Assembly (NCBI RefSeq): GCF_030010625.1
Contig: NZ_JASCXN010000046.1
Coordinates: 1-45,779 of the forward strand
Source of the DNA: Streptomyces sp. CC208A
Lineage (GTDB): Bacteria; Actinomycetota; Actinomycetes; Streptomycetales; Streptomycetaceae
Length of the DNA stretch: 45,779 nucleotides
Direction of reading: 5' to 3'
Shown: positions 27,344 through 37,213 of the stretch, one piece after another
Position numbering within the stretch: the first letter of the stretch is position 1
How the letters are laid out: every line of letters starts with the position of its first letter
The notes under the pieces: model-generated
Seen by the model: the letters and a program-made list of their open reading frames with translations, nothing else
The model's database searches: none
Told to the model about the DNA's origin: nothing
Program-made: the position numbers and the translations under genes

Positions 27344-27419
27344 GGTTTCGAGCTGCGCTGGTGCGGACTCCGCCGTGGTCGGAACGCATCGAAAGAAGTC
27401 GGCTCATCTTGGAGGACAG

Positions 27420-28256
27420 GTGCCAGCGGTTCAGCGGATCACCTCCCGCAATGCCCGGTTCCAGCAGTGGGAGGCCCTGCTCACCAACCGGAAGAAGCGG
27501 AGCCAGCTCCGCGAGTTCCTGGTCCAGGGGGTTCGGCCGATCTCGCTGGCCGTGGAGTACGGCTGGCCGATCAACGCGCTGCTCTACGATGACCGGCGGA
27601 AGCTGTCGGGCTGGGCTCAGGAGCTGTTGCGGACGACCCGGGCCGAGCGGATCGCGATGGCGCCGGGGCTGCTGGCGGAGCTGGGCGAGAAGACCGAGGG
27701 GGCACCCGAGGTGATCGCGGTTGTCGGCATGCCGGCGGACGACCTGGGCCGGATCGAGGTCGGGCCGGACTTCCTCGGTGTCCTCTTCGACCGGCCGACC
27801 ACGCCGGGCAACATCGGGAGCATCATCCGGTCGGCGGACGCCTTCGGCGCGCACGGGATGATCGTTTCGGGTCACGCCGCCGACGTCTACGACCCGAAGG
27901 CCGTGCGGGCGACCACGGGCAGCCTGTTCTCGCTGCCGTCGGTCCGGGTGCCGGGGCCGAACGAGGTGATGGCCTGGGTGGAGCAGCAGCGTGCCGCCGG
28001 TCACCCGCTGGTTCTGGTGGGCACGGACGAGAAGGGCGACGCCGACGTCTTCGACTTCGACCTGACCCAGCCGGTGCTGCTGCTGGTGGGCAACGAGACG
28101 ACCGGGCTGTCCAGCACCTGGCGGGAGCTGTGCGACTTCACGGTAAGCATTCCGATGACGGGGGCCGCCAGCTCGCTGAACGCGGCGAACGCCGCGACCG
28201 CGGTCCTGTACGAGGCTTCCCGGCAGCGGATCGCGGCCGGGAAGCGTTCTCGTTGA
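27420..28256 (+). CDS. SpoU/TrmH-family rRNA 2'-O-methyltransferase, AviRb-like
   Basis: The 278-residue protein is a knotted SPOUT methyltransferase with an N-terminal substrate-binding domain. The three SpoU motifs are clear: PGNIGSIIRSADA (Asn131, Arg137), LLVGNETTGLS (Glu226) and SIPMTGAASSLNAANA (Asn254). The opening RITSRNARFQQW and overall layout resemble, from memory, AviRb, the 23S rRNA ribose methyltransferase that protects the avilamycin producer. GTG 27420 is chosen because GGAGG lies at 27411-27415; an in-frame TTG at 27330 overlaps brxHI. It lies 76 bases after brxHI but is probably not part of BREX. It ends 7 bases from the convergent glycosyltransferase operon, whose product it might protect against. 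Housekeeping TrmH-type methylation is the alternative. Confidence 0.82.
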   Translation: MPAVQRITSRNARFQQWEALLTNRKKRSQLREFLVQGVRPISLAVEYGWPINALLYDDRRKLSGWAQELLRTTRAERIAMAPGLLAELGEKTEGAPEVIAVVGMPADDLGRIEVGPDFLGVLFDRPTTPGNIGSIIRSADAFGAHGMIVSGHAADVYDPKAVRATTGSLFSLPSVRVPGPNEVMAWVEQQRAAGHPLVLVGTDEKGDADVFDFDLTQPVLLLVGNETTGLSSTWRELCDFTVSIPMTGAASSLNAANAATAVLYEASRQRIAAGKRSR

Positions 28257-28263
28257 TCTCGTG

Positions 28264-29265
28264 TCAGGTCCAGGTGTCGCCCTCGGCGGCGCGGCGGTAG
28301 ACCTCCAGGTACTTCGCGGCGATCACGTGGTGGCCCCAGCGCTCGATGGCGGCGGCGCGGAGGTACTCCGGGGCCGGGAGGCCGGCCAGGATCTTGGCGG
28401 CCTCCTGCGCGGTGGGCGTCTGCTCGACCGGTAGGGCGATGCCGACGTGCGGGGCGATCTCGCCCAAGCATCCGTTATCGGTGGCGATGGCCGGGGTGCC
28501 GCTGACGGCCGCCTCCGCGACGACGGTGGCCCCGGGCTCGATCCACTCGCCTCCGAAGGGGCCGCCGAAGGGCTGGGAGAGGACGAGCAGAGCACGGGCG
28601 GCGGCGAGCAGGCCGGTGCGGTGGCTGCCTCCGACCTCTCCGATGTACTCGGCGGTGTCGGGGTAGTCGGTGAGGATGCCGTGCAGGTAGTCCGGCTCCC
28701 AGGCCGGCCCGGCGAGTTTCAGCGGGAAGCCGGCGGCCTGGGCGAAGGCGGCGGCGTCCCGCGCGCCCTTGTGAACGGAGACCCGGCCGAGGAACAGCAG
28801 GAAGTCGTCCTTCTGCTCGCGGTAGGTGTAGCGGTCGGGGTTGACCGGTAGCCGGATGATCGGTGCGTCCGTGGACCCGGCGGCGCGGCGCTGGGCGTGG
28901 GAGAGGTAGACGCCGTTCCCTCGGTGCTCGGGCACGCCGTTGAGGTGGTGGGTGCGTACGGCGGGCCAGTCGGGCTCGGCGGGCAGGAGCTGGCCGTTGG
29001 TGTGGTCGTGCACCACGTCCGGGCCGAACGCGCTCAGCGCGGCCCGGGTGGTGTCGGTGGTGGTGGCGTCGGAGACGGTCAGGCCCGGCCGGACGCTGCT
29101 GCCGGGGGCACCGACGAGGAGGATCTCGCACCCGACGGCGAGGAGTCCGTCGATGAGGGTGGCGACCACCCACTGGATGCCGCCGTAGCCCTGCGGCGGG
29201 ACGGTGATCCACTGGGTGGTGTCCCGCCCGTACCGGTGGGGCGGGTTGAGCATGGCGATCTTCAC
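28264..29265 (-). CDS. GT4-family glycosyltransferase
   Basis: The 333-residue GT-B-fold enzyme probably transfers a sugar from an NDP-sugar in the cytoplasm. An N-terminal glycine-rich acceptor loop (PPQGYGGIQWVV) is followed by the donor-domain strand LFLGRVSVHKG and the EX7E signature in EPGATVVAE, typical of retaining GT4 enzymes. GTG 29265 is preferred because GGAGG lies five bases upstream and MLNPPH-type starts are usual; longer readings run into the neighbour. It overlaps the preceding GT2 gene by GTGA and is the last gene of the nine-gene minus-strand operon. Donor and acceptor cannot be told from the sequence. Confidence 0.85.
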   Translation of the reverse strand: MKIAMLNPPHRYGRDTTQWITVPPQGYGGIQWVVATLIDGLLAVGCEILLVGAPGSSVRPGLTVSDATTTDTTRAALSAFGPDVVHDHTNGQLLPAEPDWPAVRTHHLNGVPEHRGNGVYLSHAQRRAAGSTDAPIIRLPVNPDRYTYREQKDDFLLFLGRVSVHKGARDAAAFAQAAGFPLKLAGPAWEPDYLHGILTDYPDTAEYIGEVGGSHRTGLLAAARALLVLSQPFGGPFGGEWIEPGATVVAEAAVSGTPAIATDNGCLGEIAPHVGIALPVEQTPTAQEAAKILAGLPAPEYLRAAAIERWGHHVIAAKYLEVYRRAAEGDTWT

Positions 29266-30116
29266 GGGCGCCTCCGGGCCTGGTCGAGCAGCTCGCGGCC
29301 GATGCCGGTCAGCACCGCAGCGGTATAGAGCACGGCGAGCACGACGGGTCGCGCGCCGACGCCGCTGGAGCGGTTGCGTCTCCACTCCTTGTGCAGGCCG
29401 CTGCGGGCGGTGCGGCGGCGGACTTCGCTGCGGCCCTGCCAGTAGGCCCGGCGCAGGAGGTAGCCGGGGCGGAGCCGGTGGGCGGGTATCAGGTGGCGGA
29501 CCTGCGTGTCATGGAGGACCGCGGTGGCCGCGCCGAGGGCGGCGAGTCGGCGCACGAGCGTGGTGTCCTCGGCGGAGGCCAGGTTGGTGCCGACGCGGCC
29601 CAGACGGCTGTCGAAGTCGATGCCGAGCAGGCGGGCATGGTCGCGGTCGAGGGCGAAGCACCCGCCCCAGATGCTGGCGGGCAGGTCCGGGTGGTGAGAG
29701 CCGAGGTAGTGCAGCTGCCCGGCGGTGAGCCACCACGGGGTGCGGCGGCCCTGGAGGTCGGCGGTGATCCGGGTACCGGCCACATGCGCCCCGTCGGTCA
29801 GGGCAGTGCGCAGGTCCTCGACGGCGGCGGCGGTGGGGACTACGTCGTCGTCCACGAAAACGACGTGCCGGGTGGGGGCCTCCTTCAAGGCGAGGTTGCG
29901 GCTGTAGGACAAGCCGATGGTGGCCCCGTTGAAGAAGACGGTGCGTCGCCGGTCGGCAGACTCGGCGAGCCGCCGCTGGGTGGCGGCGTCCGCAGCGGTG
30001 TCCACGACGACCACGAGGTGGTCGTCCGGGCCGAGGACGCCGGAGAGCCGGTCAAGGGCGGACAGGAGCAGGCCCGGCCGGTTGCTGCACAACGCCACTG
30101 TGAGAGGGACGCTCAC
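29262..30116 (-). CDS. GT2-family glycosyltransferase
   Basis: The 284-residue protein has a GT-A fold: an N-terminal strand SVPLTVALCSNRP, NLALKEAP in the nucleotide-binding region, and the metal-binding triad FVDDDVVPT. A later GGCFALDRDHARL segment and an acidic AEDTTL segment (a possible catalytic base region) fit inverting GT2 enzymes. The C-terminus is Arg-rich followed by a hydrophobic stretch near residues 258-272 that may contact membrane. The GTG start at 30116 overlaps the HAD gene stop by GTGA, and its own stop overlaps the GT4 start the same way. Longer in-frame extensions toward 30554 are shadows of the HAD gene. Substrate unknown. Confidence 0.82.
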   Translation of the reverse strand: MSVPLTVALCSNRPGLLLSALDRLSGVLGPDDHLVVVVDTAADAATQRRLAESADRRRTVFFNGATIGLSYSRNLALKEAPTRHVVFVDDDVVPTAAAVEDLRTALTDGAHVAGTRITADLQGRRTPWWLTAGQLHYLGSHHPDLPASIWGGCFALDRDHARLLGIDFDSRLGRVGTNLASAEDTTLVRRLAALGAATAVLHDTQVRHLIPAHRLRPGYLLRRAYWQGRSEVRRRTARSGLHKEWRRNRSSGVGARPVVLAVLYTAAVLTGIGRELLDQARRRP

Positions 30117-30889
30117 CGGACCGCCTCCGTACGGCGCCGGGCCGAGGCGCGGTCGGTGAGCCGGGTGGCCAGGTCGGCGAGATCGCGGGCGTGCAGGCTG
30201 CGGTCGGCGGCGGGGTGGCGGCGAACCTCCAGGCGTTCGGCCCGCGCCTTCTCGTACGCGACGAGCAGAGCCGGATCGACGCCGGGCGGGGCATTCCAGC
30301 CGGTGGGCGGGGTGACGAGCGCGGAGTGGGCGCCGAGGCGCTGGGCGGGCGCGGCGTCGTGGTCGGGCCGGTCGCCGACCATCAGAGTGGTGGCCGGGTT
30401 CCAGCCGAGCTGCTCGATGGCCCAGCCGAGAAGGCCGGGGTCCGGTTTGGCGATGCCCACGGTGGTGTCGAGGGCGATGAGTGCCAGGTGCTCGGTAGCG
30501 CCGCTGGCGCGCAGGACCTCCTCGCACTCGGGGGGCTGGTTGGCGACCACGCACACCGGATGGTGCTCGGCGAGGGAGGCGAGCGCGGCGTGGGCGCCGG
30601 GGACCAGCTGCGCGAGGTCGGCCCAGCGGCGGCGGACGCTGGTCCAGGCGTGCGCGCCGGCCGGGCTGTAGAGGCCGAGGTTGGCGGTGGCGCTGGCCCG
30701 CTGGAGGTAGAAGCGGTTCATCTCGGCGGTGAACCGCTCGATGGTCAGGGTGGGGTCGGCTTCGCCGGCCAGCTCCAGCACGGCTTGGAGCCAGGCGAGT
30801 TCGAACGGCTCGTCGTAGTAGAGGACGCCGCCGACGTCGGTGGCGATAGTCTCGACGGCGGGGGCGGTGGTCTTGGCGGGCTTGGTCAC
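30113..30889 (-). CDS. HAD-superfamily hydrolase (probable sugar phosphatase)
   Basis: The 258-residue protein has HAD motif I TDVGGVLYYDE (nucleophile Asp18), a cap-domain insertion of about 80 residues, the motif III region GIAKPDPGLL, and motif IV VGDRPDHDA. The second motif-I aspartate is replaced by Gly20, as in several DxGxV-type sugar phosphatases. Among glycosyltransferases it most likely removes phosphate from a sugar or sugar-derived intermediate. GTG 30889 is chosen because it makes the GTGA overlap with the epimerase stop; the twelve upstream in-frame codons lie inside that gene. Specificity cannot be read from the sequence. Confidence 0.8.
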   Translation of the reverse strand: MTKPAKTTAPAVETIATDVGGVLYYDEPFELAWLQAVLELAGEADPTLTIERFTAEMNRFYLQRASATANLGLYSPAGAHAWTSVRRRWADLAQLVPGAHAALASLAEHHPVCVVANQPPECEEVLRASGATEHLALIALDTTVGIAKPDPGLLGWAIEQLGWNPATTLMVGDRPDHDAAPAQRLGAHSALVTPPTGWNAPPGVDPALLVAYEKARAERLEVRRHPAADRSLHARDLADLATRLTDRASARRRTEAVR

Positions 30890-31908
30890 GGGGTGTCCGT
30901 CCGGGAGGTGGCGGTGGCGTACCACTCGGGGTGGGTGTCGGGGGCGGTTTCGAGGGCGAGGGTGGATTGGGGCCGGACGGGGCCGTGGGCCTTGGCCCAG
31001 GCGGCGGTGGCGGCGAGGCCGTCGGCCAGCGGGGTATCCTTCCAGCCGCCGAGCAGCATCCGGGCGAGTTCGCTACTGGTGTAGGCGGCGTGGACCTCCT
31101 CGCGGGTGTCCAGGTGGCGGATCGGGTGATCGGGCACGCCCATCGCCTCGCGCACCGCGTGGGCCATCTCCAGCACGGTGCAGGGCTGCTGGCTGCCGAC
31201 GTTGATCACCCGGTTCCAGTGCCGTGGGGTCTCGGCGGCGTCGAGGAAGCACCCGACGATGTCGTGGACGTAGGTGAAGGCGCGCTGCTGGCTGCCGTCG
31301 CCGTATACGGTGATCGGCTCGCCGCGCATGATCTGGTTGAGGAAGATCGCCACCGCGTTGCGCAGGGGGTCGCCGAGGTTCTGCCGCTCGCCGTAGACGT
31401 TGTGCATCCGCAGCGCGGTGAACGGCAGGCCCTGCATCTGCGCGGTGATGGCGAGTTCGCGTTCGATGGTGAGCTTGGCGTTGCCGTAGCTGTCGACGGG
31501 CTGCGGGTGGTCGTCCTCGCACATGGGGACGCGGCCGGTGCCGTAGACGGCGACGGAGGAGGCGTAGGAGAAGTACCGGACGCGGGTGCGGAGGGCGGCG
31601 TTGATCAGGTGGATGCTGCCGAGGACGTTGACCTCGTAGTTGTGGGCCTTGACGGCGTGGCTGATGCCCTCGGCGGCGAACGCGGCCAGGTGGAAGACGC
31701 TGTGGAAGGCGTGCGAGGCGAACAGGTCATCCACCACGGTGCGGTCGGCGATCGAGCCGGTGACGAGCCTTGCGCCGGCGGGGATGTTCTCCTGCTTGCC
31801 GCCGTCGAGGTTGTCCAGGACGACGACCTCGTGTCCGGCGGTCAGGAGGCGGTCGGCGAGGTGGGAGCCGATGAATCCGGCTCCGCCGGTCACCAGGTGA
31901 AGGGCCAT
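30886..31908 (-). CDS. NAD-dependent sugar epimerase/dehydratase, GalE-like extended SDR
   Basis: The 340-residue extended SDR has the Rossmann motif TGGAGFIGSHL near residues 7-17, an Asp-ended beta-2 strand (VVVLDN), the catalytic serine region SYASSVAVYG and the catalytic pair Tyr141/Lys145 in SYGNAK. Residues 150-260 fit UDP-glucose 4-epimerase-like enzymes (RMHNVYGERQ, GDGSQQRAFTYVHDI). It should interconvert or activate an NDP-hexose for the operon's glycosyltransferases. The ATG lies 25 bases after the pyruvyl transferase stop, one of only two real gaps in the operon. The unusual stretch FHLAAFAAEGIS replaces the more common HLAA-HV motif and may alter specificity. Confidence 0.85.
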   Translation of the reverse strand: MALHLVTGGAGFIGSHLADRLLTAGHEVVVLDNLDGGKQENIPAGARLVTGSIADRTVVDDLFASHAFHSVFHLAAFAAEGISHAVKAHNYEVNVLGSIHLINAALRTRVRYFSYASSVAVYGTGRVPMCEDDHPQPVDSYGNAKLTIERELAITAQMQGLPFTALRMHNVYGERQNLGDPLRNAVAIFLNQIMRGEPITVYGDGSQQRAFTYVHDIVGCFLDAAETPRHWNRVINVGSQQPCTVLEMAHAVREAMGVPDHPIRHLDTREEVHAAYTSSELARMLLGGWKDTPLADGLAATAAWAKAHGPVRPQSTLALETAPDTHPEWYATATSRTDTP

Positions 31909-31933
31909 GCTGTGCTCCGATCGGGTGGGTGGG

Positions 31934-33139
31934 TCAGGAGTTGGTGAGGAGGGCGCGCACCCGGGCGATGTCCGCGGTGGCGAGCGCGATGGCGTTGGGG
32001 ATCCGGGGGGCGAGGTGGTCGCGGAGCTTGTCGGCGTTGAGGCGGGCGAGGTGCTCGGCTGCGGTCGGGTCGGCGGTGAAGGCTGCGATGTCGCGGTGGA
32101 CGTCGTCGGCCGGGGCGGCGGGGCCGTAGGTGTCGGCGAGGACGCCGTGGAACTTCGGGCTGTGGCCGAGGGCGACGGCCGGGGTGCCGCTGGACAGGGC
32201 GGCGATCGAGGCGTGCAGGCGTTCGGAGATCGCCAGCTCCGCGCCGCCGAGGACGGCCTTGTAGTCGCTGGCCCCGGTGCCGTCGGCGTCCAGGACGTGC
32301 ACCGGCACACCGGGGAGGCGGTGGGCGATCTGCCGGGCAAGGAGGCGGTCGTCGTTGTGCTCGCGGGAGTCGTGGCAGTGCGGGACCAGGACCAGCGGAC
32401 GCCTGCGAACGCGCCACAAGGTGGCGGCGAGACGGGTGATCGCGTCCAGGTGCTGGGTGTCGGTGATCGGGCTGTAGCGGGTCACGCCCCGGCTCGGCGC
32501 CAGGCACACGTACTCCTGGGCGGCGTCGAGGCCGGCGGCGGCGAGCAGTTGCGCGGCGCGCTCGGGGCCGGATGGTTCGAGGAGGAAGGCGGGGTCGGCG
32601 GAGAGCACCACCGTCTCCTCGGGTAAGGCCAGGTGTCCGGTGAGGTAGGACAGGGTGGTGCTCTCGCGGACGGTCAGCAGGTCGAGCCTCTGGGCGGTGG
32701 CGGTGAAGGCGGCCTGTTCGGCGGGGTCGGTGAACGGGCCGACGGACTGGCCGATCATCGCGGTGGGGATGCCGAGCTTCTGGGCCCGGTCGAGCACGGC
32801 GAGGTAGGGGGTGGAGACGCCGTAGTCGGCGGTGTGCAGGTCGCCGCCGGTGGCGAGGACCAGGTCCGCGTGCTTAAGGAGGCGGGCGGCGCGTTCGCGG
32901 CGGTGCGGCTCGGTTTCGACCGGCCGCAGGGTGGCCCAGGAGCGGGAGATGACGAACGGGTCCGCGGTGCAGTCGGCGCCGCTGCCGGCGAGCGCTTCGG
33001 TGTCCAGGGCCGGGGTCTGAGTGAGGACGGTGACCGTGGTGTCCGGCGTGGTGGTCAGCGCGGTGGCCAGGGAGCGGGCGAGGGCCTCGACTCCTCGGCT
33101 CTCGCAGCTGGTGATGCCGGTGAGCAGGATGTTGGGCAC
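31934..33139 (-). CDS. Polysaccharide pyruvyl transferase family protein (CsaB-like)
   Basis: The 401-residue protein belongs to the CsaB/WcaK-like family, whose members ketalise sugars of cell-surface polymers with phosphoenolpyruvate. Visible features are the N-terminal SCESRGVEALARSLA segment, ATGGDLHTADYG, GQSVGPFTDP, the second-domain LSADPAFLL and CLAPSRGV, and the C-terminal ISERLHASIAALSSG with the Arg-Leu-His typical of the active site. The GTG start at 33139 has GGAGG about seven bases upstream. Such enzymes usually act on cell-wall or exopolysaccharides, which supports a surface-glycan product. The transferred group and acceptor are unproven. Confidence 0.83.
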   Translation of the reverse strand: MPNILLTGITSCESRGVEALARSLATALTTTPDTTVTVLTQTPALDTEALAGSGADCTADPFVISRSWATLRPVETEPHRRERAARLLKHADLVLATGGDLHTADYGVSTPYLAVLDRAQKLGIPTAMIGQSVGPFTDPAEQAAFTATAQRLDLLTVRESTTLSYLTGHLALPEETVVLSADPAFLLEPSGPERAAQLLAAAGLDAAQEYVCLAPSRGVTRYSPITDTQHLDAITRLAATLWRVRRRPLVLVPHCHDSREHNDDRLLARQIAHRLPGVPVHVLDADGTGASDYKAVLGGAELAISERLHASIAALSSGTPAVALGHSPKFHGVLADTYGPAAPADDVHRDIAAFTADPTAAEHLARLNADKLRDHLAPRIPNAIALATADIARVRALLTNS

Positions 33140-33154
33140 AGGGGTCCTCCCGGG

Positions 33155-34189
33155 CTAGTTGGTGAAGGCGAGGAGCTGGCCGAGGACGCGCCGGTAGTTG
33201 AACCCTCGGCGGAGTTCGTCCTGGATACGTCCGAGCCTCTGTCGGTTGGCGGGGCCGTCGCGCAGGAGCCGGGCGAGGTCGTCGGCGGGGTCCTCGCCGA
33301 GGATGAACGGGGTGATCTCCTCGCCGTAGAGGCCGGTGGTGTAGGCGAGTTCGGGCGGCAGGGCGGGCATCGTGCTGGCCGCGACGGTCTCGAACATGCG
33401 GGGGGTGAGCAGGCGCTGGTGGGCGAGCAGGGGCCGGGCCAGTACCGGGGTGATCTCGGCCTTCGCCATCTGGGCGAGGACCTGGCCGAACGGGACGGGG
33501 CCAGTGACCTTCACGCCGCGCTCTGCCAGCCAGCCGGGTCGATTGGTGGTCGCGGTGAGGTGGTCGGGGTGGGGATCGCCGTCCCACCAGCGGCCAGCGA
33601 CCCGCAGGCGGGTGAGCGACGGCCTCGCCGACCGGGCGGCCTCGATGAGCTGGGCGAGGGCGTCCCAGCGCCACCAGTTCGCGCCGACGTACTGGAGGTC
33701 GTAGGTCGCGGCTGGTGCCCGCTCCGGGCGGTGCACGGGCTTGGGCATCCCGAAGTAGGGGAAGAACTGCGCGCCGTCCGGAAGCTTGCCGAGGCGCGGC
33801 TGGAGAATGAGGTCGCTCAGGTCCCGGTAGAGCTGCTGCCACTGCTGGTGGCCGTATCCTCCGGCGGAGTCGTCAGCTCCGAGGACGGTGTGCTCGCCCC
33901 AGTGGGCGTCCGGGTCGAGGACGATCCGGCGGTCCCGGGGGAAGCGCTCGCACAGCTCCCGCCGCTGCTCGTCCAGGAACTGGCGGCCTTCGAAGACCAG
34001 GACCAGGTGGGTGCCCCAGCCGAGATCGTCGACGACCGGCAGCAGGCCGGGGACCTGGTCGTCCAGGCGGCACAGCGGACCGGCGAGGGCGACTTCGCAG
34101 TCCAGCGCGGGGGCGGCGCGCACGTATTCGCCGACCATATGCGCCGATCCGGCCTGCCAATGGAAGTCACCGGCGAACAGCAGCCTCAC
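33155..34189 (-). CDS. Glycosyltransferase-like protein (probable GT-B)
   Basis: The 344-residue protein lacks a motif that gives a firm family. It opens with a Rossmann-type strand (VRLLFAGDFHWQAGSAHMVGE), and its C-terminal half looks like a donor domain: LRVAGRWWDGD, VKVTGPVPFGQVLAQM, then RMFETVAASTMPALP followed by DDLARLLRDGPANRQRL. This resembles CgeB-like glycosyltransferases. GTG 34189 gives a GTGA overlap with the GT2 stop; the longer in-frame reading to 34849 lies inside that gene. It ends 15 bases before the pyruvyl transferase. A non-catalytic glycan-binding role cannot be excluded. Confidence 0.65.
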   Translation of the reverse strand: MRLLFAGDFHWQAGSAHMVGEYVRAAPALDCEVALAGPLCRLDDQVPGLLPVVDDLGWGTHLVLVFEGRQFLDEQRRELCERFPRDRRIVLDPDAHWGEHTVLGADDSAGGYGHQQWQQLYRDLSDLILQPRLGKLPDGAQFFPYFGMPKPVHRPERAPAATYDLQYVGANWWRWDALAQLIEAARSARPSLTRLRVAGRWWDGDPHPDHLTATTNRPGWLAERGVKVTGPVPFGQVLAQMAKAEITPVLARPLLAHQRLLTPRMFETVAASTMPALPPELAYTTGLYGEEITPFILGEDPADDLARLLRDGPANRQRLGRIQDELRRGFNYRRVLGQLLAFTN

Positions 34190-35205
34190 CGCGCGCCCCC
34201 GGCAGCGCGCAGGCGGCGGTAGGCACGGCGGCGACGCGCGATGGTCGGGGCGAGCCGCAGCAGCCACCAGGCGGCGGCGGCCGTCTCCACCCACCCGCCG
34301 ACCACGGTGGTGTTCCCGCCGACCGAGCGGCCGGCCAGGTCCTGGCGCAGCCACCGCCCGGACAGGGAGAGGATCGCGGGCCACCTCCACGTGATGTCCG
34401 TGAGCAGGAAGTAGTAGCGGTTGCGGCGCATCTGCACCCGCCGGTAGGTGCTCGCGCCGGTTCCGCCACCGCCGTAGTGCTGGATGCCCAGGTCCAGGTT
34501 GAGGGCGACCCGCCAGCCCGCCCAGCGGACCCGGCGGCACAGGTCGGTCTCCTCGTAGTAGGTGTGGAAGACCCGGTCGAACAGGCCGAGGGTCCGCAGG
34601 ACCTCGGCGCGGACGAAGAGGGCCGCGCCCTGGACGTAGGCGTGCTCTAGGGTGGCGGGGGCTCGGCCGTGCGCGGGGCCGGCCGGGGAGGGCCGGTTGG
34701 GGCGGTCGCCCACGAAGCCGTCGGCCTCGCCCAGTTTCAGCGCAAGCCGCGACCAGTCGTTGTGCTCGTCCAGGGAGACGGCCCCGCCGTCGGCGTCGGT
34801 GTAGGTGTAGGTGTACTGCATGGGGCCGCAGATGCCGTACGTTGGCCACTTCTCCATGAAGGCGGTCAGCTGCTGGATGAGGTCGGCCGGGGTGCGGGTG
34901 TCGGGGTTGACGAGGAACACGTAGTCGGCGCCGGCGGTCAGGGCGGCGCGCATGCCGACGTTGTTGGCGCGGGCGAAGCCCAGGTTGGCGTCGTTTTCGA
35001 TGATCCGCACGGCGGGGAAGTCGTCGCGGACCATCGCGGTGCTGCCGTCGGTGGAGGCGTTGTCGACGTACCAGACGGTGAGGTCGAGGTCGGGGGTGTG
35101 GCTGGCGAGGAGGGTGGAGAGGCAGGCGGGCAGCCAGCGGGCCTCGTTGGTGCCGACCGTGATGGTGGCGACCTTCGGGCGGCGGGCGGGTGCGGTGCTG
35201 GTCAC
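34186..35205 (-). CDS. GT2-family glycosyltransferase, rhamnosyltransferase-like
   Basis: The 339-residue GT-A enzyme begins with KVATITVGTNEARWL and has the nucleotide-binding segment WYVDNASTDGS, the metal motif region FLVNPDTRTP and YYEETDLCRRVRWAGWRV, a layout typical of WbbL-like rhamnosyltransferases. A C-terminal hydrophobic-aromatic stretch (about 300-325) may associate with membrane. GTG 35205 makes a GTGA overlap with the oxygenase gene and its stop overlaps the next gene. It probably adds a deoxyhexose or pentose to a lipid-linked or small acceptor; which sugar is unknown. Confidence 0.85.
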   Translation of the reverse strand: MTSTAPARRPKVATITVGTNEARWLPACLSTLLASHTPDLDLTVWYVDNASTDGSTAMVRDDFPAVRIIENDANLGFARANNVGMRAALTAGADYVFLVNPDTRTPADLIQQLTAFMEKWPTYGICGPMQYTYTYTDADGGAVSLDEHNDWSRLALKLGEADGFVGDRPNRPSPAGPAHGRAPATLEHAYVQGAALFVRAEVLRTLGLFDRVFHTYYEETDLCRRVRWAGWRVALNLDLGIQHYGGGGTGASTYRRVQMRRNRYYFLLTDITWRWPAILSLSGRWLRQDLAGRSVGGNTTVVGGWVETAAAAWWLLRLAPTIARRRRAYRRLRAAGGAR

Positions 35206-35857
35206 GGTACCTCCGTGTCGGCGGGGACGAACTCGATGACGAGGCTGCGGCGGGGCCGCTCGGTGGAGTTGGGGCGCGAGGCGTGCACGGCCCGGACGTC
35301 GTGCACGGCCACGTCGCCGGCCCGCGCGCCGACCGGCAGGACAGGCCCGGCGTCGCGGACCTGGTCTACGTCGGCGTCATCGGCCAGCAGGTGGCTGCCG
35401 GGTACGAACTCCAGGCAGCCGTTGGAGGCGTCGGAGCCGTCCAGGAACAAGCTGAGGTTGATCGCGCGGCCGGGCTCGGCGTCGGTGCGGTCGCGGTGCC
35501 AGGGGACAGCGGCGGCCACGTGCGGCATCTTGACGATCATGGCGATGACCCGGGCCCGCGCCGGGCCGCCGAGGAGGGTCTCGGCGAGGTGGTGCAGCGG
35601 GCCGGTGGCGAACAACCCGGCTGCGAGCGGGGCGCCCGGCTGCTGCTCAAGGTTGTGGACGCGGTAGAGCACCGGCGTGCTCTCGCCCTCGCGGGTGAAG
35701 TGCCAGAAGTCCTCGCCGCGGTGGCCGCTCTCGAACGCGGCCACCAGGGCATCGGCCTCGGCACGCAGCCGCTCCAGCAGCTGATCGGTGACCACGGCCG
35801 GGACGACCGTGTACCCGTCCGCCCGGAGCCGGCCGAGGGCGTCGGCGGTCGGCCCGG

Positions 35858-35861
<4 letters not shown>
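35202..35861 (-). CDS. Phytanoyl-CoA dioxygenase-like Fe(II)/2-oxoglutarate oxygenase
   Basis: The 219-residue jelly-roll oxygenase has the iron facial triad His122-x-Asp124 (PWHRDRT) and His193 in AVHASRPN, with Arg205 placed to bind 2-oxoglutarate. NLSLFLDGSDASNGCLEFVPGSH is the usual central PhyH signature. The N-terminal region (DGYTVVPAVV) also fits the family. It would oxidise a substrate with O2 and 2-oxoglutarate in the cytoplasm. In orthosomycin and hygromycin B pathways, related PhyH-type enzymes form orthoester or methylenedioxy bridges between sugars, hence its interest beside glycosyltransferases. The GTG start overlaps the upstream stop (GTGA). Hydroxylation of a sugar or aglycone is the simpler alternative. 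Confidence 0.87.
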
Positions 35862-36814
<953 letters not shown>

Positions 36815-37213
36815 GGGGCTCCTCCAGCAATCGGGCACGCCCGACTCGCCCGGCAGCACGAGGACACTGCAGGTGGGATCGACGTGCGCGGTGAACGGGT
36901 GCGGGCGCGGCAGGCTTGTCGCGCCCCGGTGATCGGTGCGAGTGGTCCGTCCGTCGTGGACGTCTTCTCGCTGCACGGCCGGGTCGGCGTCAGGTCTCTG
37001 AGGTGGTCCCCGGCCTCCCCCCGCGACGCCCGGCCGCACATGCGCCAGCCGGTCACCCTTCGGGGGAGCACCAGCTAACCCCCGCTCAACTAGGTCTGAA
37101 CAGAGCAGGTTTGTCGTCTTCCTGTCGTCTTCTGGGCTCAGCCGCCTCGGATGTACCATCAGCGCACGGTGGTGGACTGGCTACAGTCCGGTGAATGCAT
37201 CGGGGGTTGGGGC
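36815..37213. promoter_or_regulatory. Divergent promoter region between glycan operon and HTH-TPR regulator
   Basis: These 399 bases hold no convincing gene. Near the regulator side there is a perfect direct repeat, TGTCGTCTTC at 37112-37121 and again at 37123-37132 (11-bp period), followed by a TACCAT hexamer at 37154-37159 that could be a -10 element. The repeat is placed where an operator or activator site would lie. A promoter for the minus-strand operon must be in this region, but I cannot pick its hexamers with confidence. Confidence 0.4.

Noticed and set aside
27330..27419. TTG start for the rRNA methyltransferase
   Set aside because: It overlaps the end of brxHI and has no ribosome site; GTG 27420 has GGAGG upstream and begins at the conserved part.
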